Assembly: GCA_905197585.1 (NCBI GenBank) | Contig: CAJJZO010000002.1 | Location: 1 to 30,057 of the forward strand | Source: an uncultured Collinsella sp. | GTDB taxonomy: Bacteria; Actinomycetota; Coriobacteriia; Coriobacteriales; Coriobacteriaceae | DNA length: 30,057 bases | Reading direction: 5' to 3' | In this document: positions 6,463 to 13,884 of the stretch, in pieces | Position numbering within the stretch: position 1 is the stretch's first letter | Layout of the letters: each line of letters begins with the position of its first letter | Translations under genes and position numbers: made by a program | The notes under the pieces: generated by a model | What the model saw: only the letters and a program-made list of their open reading frames with translations | What the model was told of the DNA's origin: nothing | Database searches by the model: none

Positions 6463-7173
6463 CTATTTTCCCTGTTGCTTGGCGGGGAGGGGCTTGTCCC
6501 ACTTTGCGGTATCGGGATTCCAAGCGGCTGTGAAATCGTCGTCCATTCCCTCGCAGGTGAGGCTTACGTTCCCTGCGGAGGGTTCAGGCTCCGGCTCGAG
6601 GAAAATTCGGTTGCCGCCCCTGCCGGTATTGAGCTCGAAATCCAGGGAGAACGAGAGCCCCGCGGCTTCGAACCCGCAGTATACGCTTAGAATCTCGGCG
6701 TCGAGGGCGGGTACGTTCTCATAGCTGAACCTGAGCTTCGGCGGGATGGTATGTGCCGGCAGCGCCTTGAAGAGGATGCCGGCAATGGTGTCGGCGATGA
6801 TACCATCGTGCTCGTCTCGCCAGTCGCGGTTCTCCGGTGAGGCCTCGTCGTCGAACATCCCGTTTGCAGCGGCGTCTTTGCGGTGCCAGACGTCGTAGTC
6901 GAGGACGAACGGCAGCCCTTCTTCCTTATAGTCGTGGCGGCTCATGTCGAGCTTGAGGCCATGGGCCTCGGAGAGCAGCATGATGGCCGCGTGCAGGTCG
7001 AACAGGTAACGTTCGGCAACATCGACATGGCATCCAAGCTGCGCTTCCAACTGGCGGTAGGTCGTGGTATTGAAACCGTCGGGCGCCTGCTCGAGCGCGA
7101 AAAGGATCGTCTCCGCATCCCTGCGCGTCTCAAGGTCGATGGACATCAGCTCATCCAGTCCTTCTCTGTCCAT
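6463..7173 (-). CDS. Unrecognised protein, 236 aa (first gene of a two-gene cassette)
   Basis: I do not recognise a family. The ATG at 7173 has a strong AAGGAGGA site; the upstream frame to 7290 is not needed. The N-terminal third is helical (DELMSIDLETRRDAETILFA; QLEAQLGCHVDVAERYLFDL), with the spacing of a small winged-helix or antitoxin-like domain. The rest is acidic with alternating hydrophobics (LSFSLDFELNTGRGGNRIFL), suggesting a beta-rich domain. It has no membrane segment. It forms an operon with the 5714-6460 gene. A toxin-antitoxin, defence or anti-defence pair is possible from size and position alone; there is no direct evidence. Confidence 0.7.
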   Translation of the reverse strand: MDREGLDELMSIDLETRRDAETILFALEQAPDGFNTTTYRQLEAQLGCHVDVAERYLFDLHAAIMLLSEAHGLKLDMSRHDYKEEGLPFVLDYDVWHRKDAAANGMFDDEASPENRDWRDEHDGIIADTIAGILFKALPAHTIPPKLRFSYENVPALDAEILSVYCGFEAAGLSFSLDFELNTGRGGNRIFLEPEPEPSAGNVSLTCEGMDDDFTAAWNPDTAKWDKPLPAKQQGK

Positions 7174-7876
7174 GTGCGTCCTCCTTGCGATTGTCGCTAT
7201 CGGTTCGAGCCATGCCAGTTGCTTCTCTGCTACGGGCATTCTTATCTTTCTTGCTGGTATTATCTCACCGCGTTGCAGCTGCCGCCACATCGTGCGATGG
7301 CCAAGACGGGCCCGAAGTCCAGACGACGGAGATGCCTCGGCTGCGCGCCGAATCGCGGTGTCGATTCAACTCATGGGCAAGCCACCCGAGACTACTCACT
7401 TTGTTCACCGATGGTGAGTGCCAGCGACCTGCGGTTTTGCGAAACGCCTGCAAGCCACCTGCGTTGATTCACTTGCGATTGCAGCTGGCGGCTTGCGGAC
7501 TAGAGGGCGGTAGAGTTTCAAAACGGGCGTTTTCGGCGCTATCGAGCCTCCAAAGACGGCCCGCCGCGCGCTTTGGGACAAAAACAAAAACTCAAGGCCC
7601 TGAGTTCGAAAAAAGTTTTTGAAGTTGTCCCGACTTTTGTCCCCGAAGCCGACGAAACACGACACGGTGTTACTTGGCGGCACTCGGATCGAGACGGAAC
7701 CGAAAACTGGGTGCAACTGGAATGACGGGACGGCAGAACCGACGCCATCGAGTGGGAGTAGGCTGACAGGGTTCTGACCTGCACTTTTGAGTGCCGCACT
7801 GTGCCGCTGAGTTTCGTTTCGTACGAGAGTCATGGCAAAGCCGCCAGCGATGTTGGTGAGTAAATACGATAACCGA

Positions 7877-7909
7877 GCCTCCGTTCCCGCGTTGGGACGG
7901 AGGCTTTTT
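7877..7909 (+). terminator. Intrinsic terminator, plus strand
   Basis: GCCTCCGTTCCC, loop GCGTT, GGGACGGAGGC (one bulge), then TTTTTC. No plus-strand gene is recognisable upstream, so it may end an unannotated small RNA or be left from a displaced gene. Confidence 0.65.
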
Positions 7910-7919
7910 CTTTGTCGTT

Positions 7920-8291
7920 TTACTCCCTTTCACCTGCGATTTCGCAATTTACTCCCCCGTGTTTCAAGACGGCAAGGCACGGTGCGGCATTCGGAGGAAC
8001 GGGAGTAAGGATTCATCCCAAGTGAGTAGACGCGCGATTTTTGTCTCCGAGAGCCAAACGGGGCCGTTTCGGGGCCTGTGAAACTCAAATCGAACTCAAT
8101 AGGCTTTTCGGCGGTCTTCTCACAGCGTTTTCCCAGGTGGTTAATGGGGAGTAAAGAATCTCGCCGCCTCAATGAAAACGGGAGTAACCAGGGGAAATGC
8201 CGCGGCGTACTGCCGCGTGCCGCCGTGTAAGCCACCGCGTCATTTACTCCCCAGGTGCGCCGGAAATGCCTTGGCATGCAATGGGGAGTAA
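7920..8291. repeat. Seven scattered copies of GGGAGTAA (consensus GGGGAGTAAA)
   Basis: Exact 8-mer copies on the plus strand: 8001-8008, 8147-8154, 8180-8187, 8284-8291. On the minus strand: 7920-7927, 7949-7956, 8244-8251. Flanks extend most to GGGGAGTAAA. The last two copies face each other as an inverted pair and enclose the dyad ATGCC-TT-GGCAT (about 8266-8277). Spacing is irregular, so this is not a CRISPR or simple tandem array. Confidence 0.75.
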
Positions 8292-8379
8292 AAACTCAGC
8301 TTACGCAGGCCCGAGCGGCGCTCGCCGCCTGGTCCACCGTCCTGATTCGGTTGCGTTGATCGCGAAATGCGGAGAGCCG

Positions 8380-8793
8380 CTACAGCGAGGCTTTCCAGTC
8401 CTCGTATTCGTCGGCGTCGATCTTGCCGTTTTCGAGCTGCGCGCGCTTCTCTGCCCACAGTTCGATCGCCATCGCGGCTTTGGCCGCGTGCGGAGCCTTG
8501 GCGTTCAGGGAGAGGCCCGTGCCGTCGGCTGCGGGCACGATGCCGAAGGAGTCCTCGAGCCGCACGAGCAGCGACATGAGGTCGCCCGCAGTCTCGACGC
8601 CGTAATCCTTGAGGGCGTTGACGGACACGCCGAGCGCCGCGGAGATGGACTCGAGCAGCTCGGGCTTCACGGCGCGGATGCCGCTCTCGTAGTGGCGCAC
8701 GGCCCCCTCGGTCAGGCCGACCGCCTCGGCGAGCTGCGCCTGCGTCATGCCGCGCGACTTGCGGTACCGCCTTATGTTCTCGCCTACGGACAT
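8380..8793 (-). CDS. XRE-family transcriptional repressor
   Basis: 137 residues from the ATG at 8793, which follows AGGAGGAGG. Residues about 6-62 are a classic HTH_3 domain (ENIRRYRKSRGMTQAQLAEA, then GLTEGAVRHYESG, then ISAALGVSVNAL). The C-terminal half (65-137) is helical, with IELWAEKRAQLENGKIDADE near the end. It lacks the Ser/Lys protease of LexA/CI-type repressors. It is divergent from the excisionase-integrase genes across a region full of GTAC palindromes that overlap both promoters. It probably represses its own gene and xis-int to keep the element integrated. Confidence 0.9.
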   Translation of the reverse strand: MSVGENIRRYRKSRGMTQAQLAEAVGLTEGAVRHYESGIRAVKPELLESISAALGVSVNALKDYGVETAGDLMSLLVRLEDSFGIVPAADGTGLSLNAKAPHAAKAAMAIELWAEKRAQLENGKIDADEYEDWKASL

Positions 8794-8824
8794 GCGTCCT
8801 CCTCCTGGAATCACGTACCAGCAC

Positions 8825-8853
8825 ATCTTACCAGCGTACGCAAATGTACGCAA
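8825..8853 (-). promoter_or_regulatory. Promoter of the XRE repressor gene
   Basis: On the minus strand: -35 TTGCGT (8848-8853), 17-base spacer, -10 TAAGAT (8825-8830) preceded by TGG (extended -10). The GCGTACGC palindrome at 8834-8841 lies in the spacer, consistent with autorepression. Confidence 0.7.
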
Positions 8854-8915
8854 TTCTATTGACAGTACAGATACGTACGTTTACTCTGAATCTGTAAACC
8901 GTACGTATCCGTACG
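8834..8915. promoter_or_regulatory. Operator array of GTAC-core palindromes
   Basis: GTAC-core sites occur at 8834-8841 (GCGTACGC), 8846-8850, 8865-8868, 8873-8880 (ACGTACGT), 8900-8905 (CGTACG) and 8910-8915 (CGTACG). They cover both divergent promoters. The likely ligand is the adjacent XRE repressor, with the excisionase-like protein as an alternative. Confidence 0.75.
8859..8887 (+). promoter_or_regulatory. Promoter for xis-int-mobC
   Basis: Consensus -35 TTGACA (8859-8864), 17-base spacer, -10 TACTCT (8882-8887). The spacer contains GTAC sites, so a repressor bound there would exclude RNA polymerase. Confidence 0.65.
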
Positions 8916-8933
8916 CTATTGATGGGAGGAACC

Positions 8934-9137
8934 ATGGACGAGAAGGTGGCGAAGACGCCGAGGCCGCACATGCTGGACGCCGACGAGGTCGCGGAGCTGC
9001 TGAGGATCAAGAAAGGCAGCGCCTACGAGGTGATCAGGAAGATAAACGCCGAGCAGGAGGCGCGCGGGCGCGTGGTGATCCGCGGGCGCGTTCGGAGCGA
9101 TGTCTTCGACGCCCTGTATTTCCCGGAGGCGGACTGA
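8934..9137 (+). CDS. Excisionase-like DNA-binding protein
   Basis: 67 residues from the ATG at 8934 with GGGAGGAACC upstream. LDADEVAELLRIKKGSAYEV (about 14-33) is an excisionase-type HTH, followed by a basic wing (GRVVIRGRVRSDVFDALYF). Its stop is one base before the integrase ATG, so the two are translated together, the usual xis-int arrangement. It probably sets the direction of recombination by bending the attachment site. Confidence 0.82.
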   Translation: MDEKVAKTPRPHMLDADEVAELLRIKKGSAYEVIRKINAEQEARGRVVIRGRVRSDVFDALYFPEAD

Positions 9138-9138
9138 C

Positions 9139-10209
9139 ATGCCCGTGTACAAGGATGGAAACAACGGCACGTTCTACGTGCAGTGCTACTACCGCGACGC
9201 CCGCGGCTCGAAGCGCCACAAGACGAAGCGCGGCTTCTCCTCCGAGGTGGAGGCCGCAGTGTGGGAGAGCCAGTTCAAGAGCCTTAACGGCGGGGCCATG
9301 GACATGACGTTCTCCGAGTTCGTCGAGGTGTACGCCTCCGAGGTGAAGCCGCGCGTACGCGAGCACACGTGGATCACCAAGGAGTACATCATCAACGACA
9401 AGCTCGTGCCGTTCTTCGGGGACATGCGCATGTGCGACGTGAGGCCGATCGACGTCATCAGGTGGCAGAACGAGCTCACCGAGCACCGGGACGCCGACGG
9501 GAAGCCCTGGGCACCGACGTACCTGCGCACAGTGAACAACCAACTGAACGCCATCTTCAACCACGCCGAGCGCTACTACGGCCTCGCCGACAACCCGGTG
9601 CGCAGGGTCGACAAGATAGGGTCGAAGAAGGGCGGCGAGATGCAGTTCTGGACCAAGGACGAGTACCTGAGGTTCAGCGAGGCCGTCATGGACAAGCCTC
9701 TCTCATTCCACGCCTTCGAGCTGCTTTACTGGACGGGCATACGCTGCGGCGAGCTCCTGGCGCTCACGCCGTCCGACTTCATGCTGGAGAGCTCGCGGCT
9801 GCGCATCAACAAGTCGTACCAGAGCCTCAACGGCGTTGACACCGTGACCGACCCCAAGACGCCCAAGTCCGTGCGCACGATCGTCATGCCCGCCTTCCTG
9901 CGCGACGAGATGGCGGACTTCATCGAGATGCGCGACGACGTCGCCCCCGACGAGCGCCTGTTCGCCGTGACCAAGCACTTCCTGGCCCACGAGATGGAGC
10001 GCGGGTGCAAGGCGTCGGGCGTGAAGCGCATCCGCATACACGACATACGCCACAGCCATGTGAGCCTGCTGATAGAGATGGGCTTCTCCGCGCTGGCCAT
10101 CGCCGAGCGCATGGGCCACGAGGCGGTGGACATCACCTACCGCTACGCGCACCTGTTCCCCACGAAGCAGGACGAGATGGCCGCCGCGCTCGATGGAGCG
10201 AGGGGGTAA
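9139..10209 (+). CDS. int: Tyrosine recombinase / integrase
   Basis: 356 residues. It integrates and excises the element by site-specific recombination. Domains: an N-terminal arm-binding three-strand fold (about 3-50, GTFYVQCYYRD), a SAM-like core-binding domain (about 57-150) and a catalytic domain (about 170-345). Catalytic residues visible: Arg202 (TGIRCGELL), a Lys around 240 (DPKTPKSVRT), His301 and Arg304 (HDIRHSH), His327 (GHEAV) and nucleophile Tyr336 (YRYAHLFP). Size and layout match Tn916-type phage/ICE integrases. The ATG at 9139 is the only one matching the family N-terminus and is coupled to xis. The attachment site is not certain; tRNA-Ser 3.4 kb downstream is a candidate. Confidence 0.95.
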   Translation: MPVYKDGNNGTFYVQCYYRDARGSKRHKTKRGFSSEVEAAVWESQFKSLNGGAMDMTFSEFVEVYASEVKPRVREHTWITKEYIINDKLVPFFGDMRMCDVRPIDVIRWQNELTEHRDADGKPWAPTYLRTVNNQLNAIFNHAERYYGLADNPVRRVDKIGSKKGGEMQFWTKDEYLRFSEAVMDKPLSFHAFELLYWTGIRCGELLALTPSDFMLESSRLRINKSYQSLNGVDTVTDPKTPKSVRTIVMPAFLRDEMADFIEMRDDVAPDERLFAVTKHFLAHEMERGCKASGVKRIRIHDIRHSHVSLLIEMGFSALAIAERMGHEAVDITYRYAHLFPTKQDEMAAALDGARG

Positions 10210-10214
10210 GCAAG

Positions 10215-10640
10215 ATGCCGTGCGAGAACGGCGCCCGCAAGCGCAGCAAGACGATGGCGTTCCGCTGCACGCCCGAGGAGCACAAGCTCATATGCGAGAT
10301 GGCAGCCTGGAGCGGCATGAGCAGGCAGGACTACATCATCGCCAAGCTCACCGATACCCAGGTCGAAGTGAGGCCCTCCGTGAGCGTGCAGAAGGCGTTG
10401 AAGGACTCGATGGCGGAGTTGTCCAAGGAGGTCCGGCTGGCGGCCTCCTACGGCGAGCTGAGCGAGTCCCTGCAGCAGAGGATCGAGCTCGTGATGAGGT
10501 TCTTCCTAGCGCTCGGCGAGCCTCTTGACGCGCCGACGGAAGAGACATCGCCACGAACTACGTTTTTGGAAGAGCCGGTTCCATCCGTCATCGATGCGGG
10601 TTCCGACACCGCAAGCATCTTCGAGATGGGACGCAGGTAG
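10215..10640 (+). CDS. MobC-like relaxosome accessory protein
   Basis: 141 residues from the ATG at 10215, five bases after the integrase stop. The N-terminal 45 residues (KRSKTMAFRCTPEEHKLICE, then AWSGMSRQDYIIAKL) have the ribbon-helix-helix pattern of MobC/plasmid mobilization proteins, which bind DNA near the transfer origin and help the relaxase. The remainder is helical (about 60-100) with a poorly conserved acidic tail. A generic ribbon-helix-helix regulator is the alternative. Its stop is three bases from the end of the convergent DUF262/DUF1524 gene. Confidence 0.6.
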   Translation: MPCENGARKRSKTMAFRCTPEEHKLICEMAAWSGMSRQDYIIAKLTDTQVEVRPSVSVQKALKDSMAELSKEVRLAASYGELSESLQQRIELVMRFFLALGEPLDAPTEETSPRTTFLEEPVPSVIDAGSDTASIFEMGRR

Positions 10641-10643
10641 GGC

Positions 10644-12347
10644 CTAGCGCCAGACCTCCAACGCCTTGTCCGCAAGCCATTCGGCGCGATCGGCGATATC
10701 GCCCTCGTTCCAAGACTCCTTCTCTAGGGCGCCGGCCATGGTCGCAAGGCCGGCGGCGCAGAGGGCAAGGCCGTCCTTGTATCCCTTTCCCTGCTTCTTG
10801 GTGGGCCAATCGGCATCGCGGATGGAGGCGTTGAGCGAATGCGTGATGATGGCGAGGTTGCCGAGCGTGAGGAGCTTCCGGTCCCTTCGCGTGGCAGCCT
10901 CATCGTCGAGGGCTCCCCATTTGTTGCGCCACTTCTTGGGCATCATGTGCTCGAGGGTGTACTGGTTGAACCCGAGCAGGGCCGTGCTGCTCATGCCCGG
11001 ACGAATGGCGCTTTCCAGCAGATAGAGGACGCCCTTGGACTGGAGGTTGTACAGACACGATTCCTCGAATGCCGCTCGAACCTCGGCGTCGCCGGGCATG
11101 TACGTCGTCGCCTCGTCATTGGCTTCGAGAGCCTTCCTCAGCGCCTCCGCGTCCTTCACCTCGTTCAAGATCAGCGAGGTGAACAGCCTGTTGTAGTTCT
11201 TCGTGGTCGCCTGAACCAGCATTCGGCGGACGATGTAGCTCTCAAGCAGGGCGTAGATCTTAGATTCCTCGCTCGAAGACTCCGCGTTCTTTCGAACGTA
11301 GAGCACGTACGGGATGAGCGTCGAGTTCTTGAGGCCGAATATCAGCACGTTCAGGCGCTCGACGCCGGAAGCGGAGGGGATGTCCGCGTCGCAGTAGCCA
11401 GGGTCGAACGTGGACTCGATCGCCTGGTCATACGCCTTCATTTTTTCGAGAATCTCGACCTTGTCGCCGTTTCAGTACCTGCCGATGAAATCCTTGTAGG
11501 ACTGGAAGAGGTTCGAAGTACGCGAATAGAAGAGCTTGTCCTCGGTCGTGACGCCACGCCTCTTGTCCTGAACCAGGATCTGGAGGAACGCGTCGAAGAA
11601 GAGGTCGACGAGCGTGCGCTTGATGCGCCCGGTAACGATCTCCTGCTCCCAATACTCCCTCTTCTCAGCCGTGGGCTCGAAGACGTCTTCCCAGCACTCC
11701 TTGAACGCCTGCTCGTTCTCGCGGTTGAAGAAGTAGTTCTTAAGGAGCTCCGCCGTCGTCAGGCGCACCCCGAGCGAGTTGATGGTGTCGAATATCTGCT
11801 GCTCGTCCTCGCCCTCGGTAAGATCGATGCAGACGAACTGGACGTTCGACTTGATCGTGTTCCTGTCGACCTTCTCCGGGTCGATATTCTTGAGGAAGTA
11901 GTTGTAGGCAAGGACGATGGCCGAGGAGCCCTCGAGGGGTTCGCAGCCCGTGGCGCTGACGACCTTTTCGAAATCCTGCCGGTCGTACTTGCCGTGCCGC
12001 AAGGCGACATCGCCGGTCTCCAGGACGAAATCTCGCTCAAACAAATTGTTGGTGCCGTTTTTTGCACAGAGTGCCTTGAAGAAGATGACCATGGTCGTGA
12101 GTCGCTGCTGGCCGTCGATGACGGTGCGAACCTCGGAGACCTCGGACCAGGTGTTGCCGGAGGAGGCCTGCTTCAGGATGATGGAGCCCAGGAAATAGGG
12201 CCGCTTCGAGGCCGTGACGAACTCCATGTCGCCGAGGAAACGCTCCCATTGCTCTTCTCCCCAGACGTACGCCCTTTGGTAAAAAGGTATTTCGAGCAGG
12301 CGCGATCCGTTGAACACGCCGCTTATCGTTGCTTTTCCTGCATCCAT
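10644..12347 (-). pseudogene. GmrSD-like type IV restriction protein (DUF262 + DUF1524), broken by an in-frame TGA
   Basis: One 567-codon frame interrupted at codon 292 by TGA (11472-11474). The first part (291 codons, start ATG 12347) is DUF262, with IPFYQRAYVW (20-29) and the nucleotide-binding signature DGQQRLTT (78-85). The second part is DUF1524, an HNH-type nuclease, with EHMMPKKW and LGNLAIITHSLNASIRD. After the stop the frame stays open: ten codons later comes an internal ATG (11441) that could restart a 265-residue piece, but it lacks a good ribosome binding site. Intact proteins of this group cut modified (for example glucosylated) phage DNA using NTP. An IS1595-type element lies 57 bases upstream of the start and may have displaced its promoter. 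Sequencing error is the main alternative to true loss. Confidence 0.8.
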
Positions 12348-12458
12348 CCTTAAAGCCCTATCTATCCTTTGCGGTTATTGCTGGCGGGGTCAATTTTATC
12401 ATCCGACAGTCAACCAGTGTAGGGATGAGGGCGTGCTCATCTAGCCGCCGCGGCAGGG

Positions 12459-12467
12459 TGGTACAAT
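12459..12467 (+). promoter_or_regulatory. Extended -10 promoter of the transposase
   Basis: TG-G-TACAAT, with the -10 hexamer at 12462-12467. No good -35 hexamer is seen; extended -10 promoters can work without one. Transcription would start just ahead of the long hairpin at 12489-12547. Confidence 0.5.
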
Positions 12468-12488
12468 CACGCTGCCAAACGTAGATTT

Positions 12489-12547
12489 GCGCGGGTGCCC
12501 ATCTGGCCCTATGTTTGGCGACGTCCCGGCCGGATGGGCGCCTGCGC
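12489..12547 (+). promoter_or_regulatory. 20-bp RNA hairpin in the transposase leader
   Basis: Arms 12489-12508 and 12528-12547 pair along all 20 positions if three G-U pairs are allowed, around a 19-base loop. It ends just before the first usable ATG codons (12550, 12565). It may block translation of transcripts entering the IS from outside or set a low transposase level. Confidence 0.65.
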
Positions 12548-12564
12548 GGATGGGACAACGCCAA

Positions 12565-13560
12565 ATGAAGAGCCCGAACCCCTTCTCGGGCGGGGTCGAC
12601 GCGCTTTCCGACGCGGACTTCGCCCTTCTGGTGGATGCCGTCGAGACCAGGAGGTGCCGCGAGCTCGTCGGCGCCGGGACCTACGACGAGGCGGCGCGGA
12701 AGTGGAGGCCGAGGCCGAGGTGCCCGTCGTGCTCGTACGAGGGCTGCGCCTCCGACGGCTCCACGCCCGCGGGCCACCGCGCCTGGTCGTGCGGCCGGTG
12801 CGGCCGGAAGTTCAACTCGCTCACTGGGACCGTCTTCGAGAACGCGAAGAGGGCGCTCTGGAGGTGGGTGGTCTTCATACGCCTCATGTGCTTCAACGTG
12901 CAGCTCGACGCCTGCGCCGAGCTCTGCGGCATCTCCCACCAGACGGCCTGGGAGTGGCGCCACCGGGTCATGGCCACCGTGGACGGCTACCAGGACCGGA
13001 TCGTGCTGGGGGGCAAGGTGTGGATCGACGAGATGTACGTCACTGACTCCGACCTCAAGGGTGACCCCGGGTGGAGGCCGAAGAAGGGCCTCAGCAAGAA
13101 CAAGATCTGCATCGCCGTGGCGATCGACGCGCGCAAGAACGTTGTCGCCGTCAGGTGCGGGCACGGCAAGCCGTCCGCGAAGCGCATAAAGGAGGCCCTG
13201 CTCCCGCACATCGCCGAGGGCTCGGAGATCTTCCACGACATGGAGAAGTCCCACAGGTCGCTGGTCGAGGCGGTGCGGGGCATCGACCGGCCCTGCAAGG
13301 CCGACACCAGGGACCCGGAGTACCTTGAGCACATGGCCATGGTCAACAACCTCTGCTCGTGGGTGAGGCGCTACCTGCGCGGCTACGTGGGCATGGACCT
13401 CAAGTACCTCCAGTCGTACCTCAACTGGTACGCCTACCTCTTCAGGGTCAAGCGCGACGACGAGAAGTGGCCCAAAGTGGAAAGGGTGCTCCGCCATTTG
13501 TTCATGGCCGACGCGAGTTTCCGCAGCTCGAGGAAGCGAGATAATCCCTATACTGGTTGA
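12565..13560 (+). CDS. IS1595-family transposase
   Basis: 331 residues from the ATG at 12565; ATG 12550 or the open frame to 12487 would be longer but lie against or inside the leader hairpin. The N-terminus has a zinc ribbon (CPSC 53-56, CGRC 76-79) and the DNA-binding segment RWVVFIRLMCFNVQLDACAE. The ISXO2/DDE catalytic core follows: Asp155 (WIDEMY), Asp225 (IFHDMEKSH) and Asn at 261-262 (HMAMVNNLCSWV), matching the DDN form of IS1595 proteins rather than DDE. The C-terminus YLQSYLNWYAYLFR is typical. The ribosome binding site is weak (GGGAC), as expected for a throttled transposase. The gene appears intact. Confidence 0.88.
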   Translation: MKSPNPFSGGVDALSDADFALLVDAVETRRCRELVGAGTYDEAARKWRPRPRCPSCSYEGCASDGSTPAGHRAWSCGRCGRKFNSLTGTVFENAKRALWRWVVFIRLMCFNVQLDACAELCGISHQTAWEWRHRVMATVDGYQDRIVLGGKVWIDEMYVTDSDLKGDPGWRPKKGLSKNKICIAVAIDARKNVVAVRCGHGKPSAKRIKEALLPHIAEGSEIFHDMEKSHRSLVEAVRGIDRPCKADTRDPEYLEHMAMVNNLCSWVRRYLRGYVGMDLKYLQSYLNWYAYLFRVKRDDEKWPKVERVLRHLFMADASFRSSRKRDNPYTG

Positions 13561-13566
13561 CTGTCA

Positions 13567-13597
13567 AAAAAAGAAAAAAGCCCCCGATCTGGGAGCT
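13567..13597 (-). terminator. Terminator of tRNA-Ser(CGA)
   Basis: On the minus strand: AGCTCCC, loop AGATC, GGGGGCT, then TTTTTTCTTTTTTT. It follows the tRNA 3' end by 13 bases and is abutted by the IS right end at 13565. Confidence 0.85.
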
Positions 13598-13610
13598 TTC
13601 TCAACCAAAA

Positions 13611-13701
13611 TGGCGGAGGAGGAGGGATTCGAACCCTCGTGACCTTATACAGGCCAAACGGTTTTCGAGACCGCCGCATTCAACCACTCTGCCACCCCTC
13701 C
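13611..13701 (-). tRNA. tRNA-Ser, anticodon CGA
   Basis: 91 bases with encoded CCA (plus-strand TGG at 13611-13613). The acceptor stem GGAGGGG pairs with CTCCTCC. The anticodon loop CTCGAAA gives anticodon CGA, reading UCG. A long variable arm, as in class II serine tRNAs, precedes the T-arm (GGGTTCGAATCCC). Its 3' end faces the mobile region, so it is a plausible integration target. Confidence 0.95.
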
Positions 13702-13710
13702 GCGTGGGGT

Positions 13711-13740
13711 AAAAACAAAGCAGGCTCGAAGGCCTGCTTT
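13711..13740 (-). terminator. Terminator between the two tRNA-Ser genes
   Basis: On the minus strand: AAAGCAGGC, loop CTTCGA, GCCTGCTTT, then GTTTTTA. It ends the tRNA-Ser(GGA) transcript. Confidence 0.8.
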
Positions 13741-13749
13741 GGAATTAAC

Positions 13750-13840
13750 TGGCGGAGAGTCAGGGATTTGAACCCTGGAGACGCTTTTGACGCCTACACG
13801 ATTTCCAATCGTGCTCCTTCGGCCACTCGGACAACTCTCC
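13750..13840 (-). tRNA. tRNA-Ser, anticodon GGA
   Basis: 91 bases with encoded CCA. The acceptor GGAGAGT pairs with ACTCTCC. The anticodon loop TTGGAAA gives GGA, reading UCC/UCU. It has a long class II variable arm and T-arm GGGTTCAAATCCC. Confidence 0.95.
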
Positions 13841-13856
13841 GTTAAATGCGAAAGTC

Positions 13857-13884
13857 AGTATACACGAGGAATCGCAAAGTGCAA
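13857..13884 (-). promoter_or_regulatory. Promoter of tRNA-Ser(GGA)
   Basis: On the minus strand: -35 TTGCAC (13879-13884), 16-base spacer, -10 TATACT (13857-13862). The -10 lies 17 bases upstream of the mature tRNA 5' end. Confidence 0.75.

Larger units (their letters stand above)
7174..8379. other. 1.2-kb region without a supportable gene
   Basis: Open frames here are short, lack ribosome binding sites and have no family character. The stretch holds a plus-strand terminator (7877-7909) with no gene before it, the GGGGAGTAAA repeat cluster (7920-8291) and a lower-GC stretch around 7570-7660. It separates the leftward cargo genes from the repressor gene and is the best candidate for a cis-acting site of the element (attachment arm sites, origin or transfer origin). 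Confidence 0.6.
12405..13565 (+). mobile_element. IS1595-family insertion sequence, complete
   Basis: 1161 bp bounded by 21-bp terminal inverted repeats: left 12405-12425 (GACAGTCAACCAGTGTAGGGA) and right 13545-13565, with one mismatch. It carries one transposase gene whose stop codon lies inside the right repeat. No matching 8-bp flank duplication is visible (TATCATCC left, AAAAAAAG right), so the target duplication has decayed or the flanks have recombined. The right end abuts the terminator of tRNA-Ser(CGA). Confidence 0.85.

Noticed and set aside
7405..7933. Minus-strand open frames of 86-142 codons in the gene-free region
   Set aside because: No ribosome binding sites, no domain character, mutually overlapping in different frames.
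7920..8291. Possible CRISPR array
   Set aside because: The motif is only 8-10 bases, occurs in both orientations and has irregular spacing; there are no cas genes.
11472..11474. TGA read as selenocysteine or by programmed read-through
   Set aside because: No selenocysteine insertion hairpin is evident and the family does not use selenocysteine; a nonsense mutation or error is simpler.
10839..12353. Plus-strand 504-codon frame opposite the DUF262/DUF1524 gene
   Set aside because: The minus strand encodes the DGQQRLTT and HNH-type motifs; the plus frame is its shadow.
12397..13573. 8-bp target duplication around the IS
   Set aside because: The flanks TATCATCC and AAAAAAAG do not match in either orientation.
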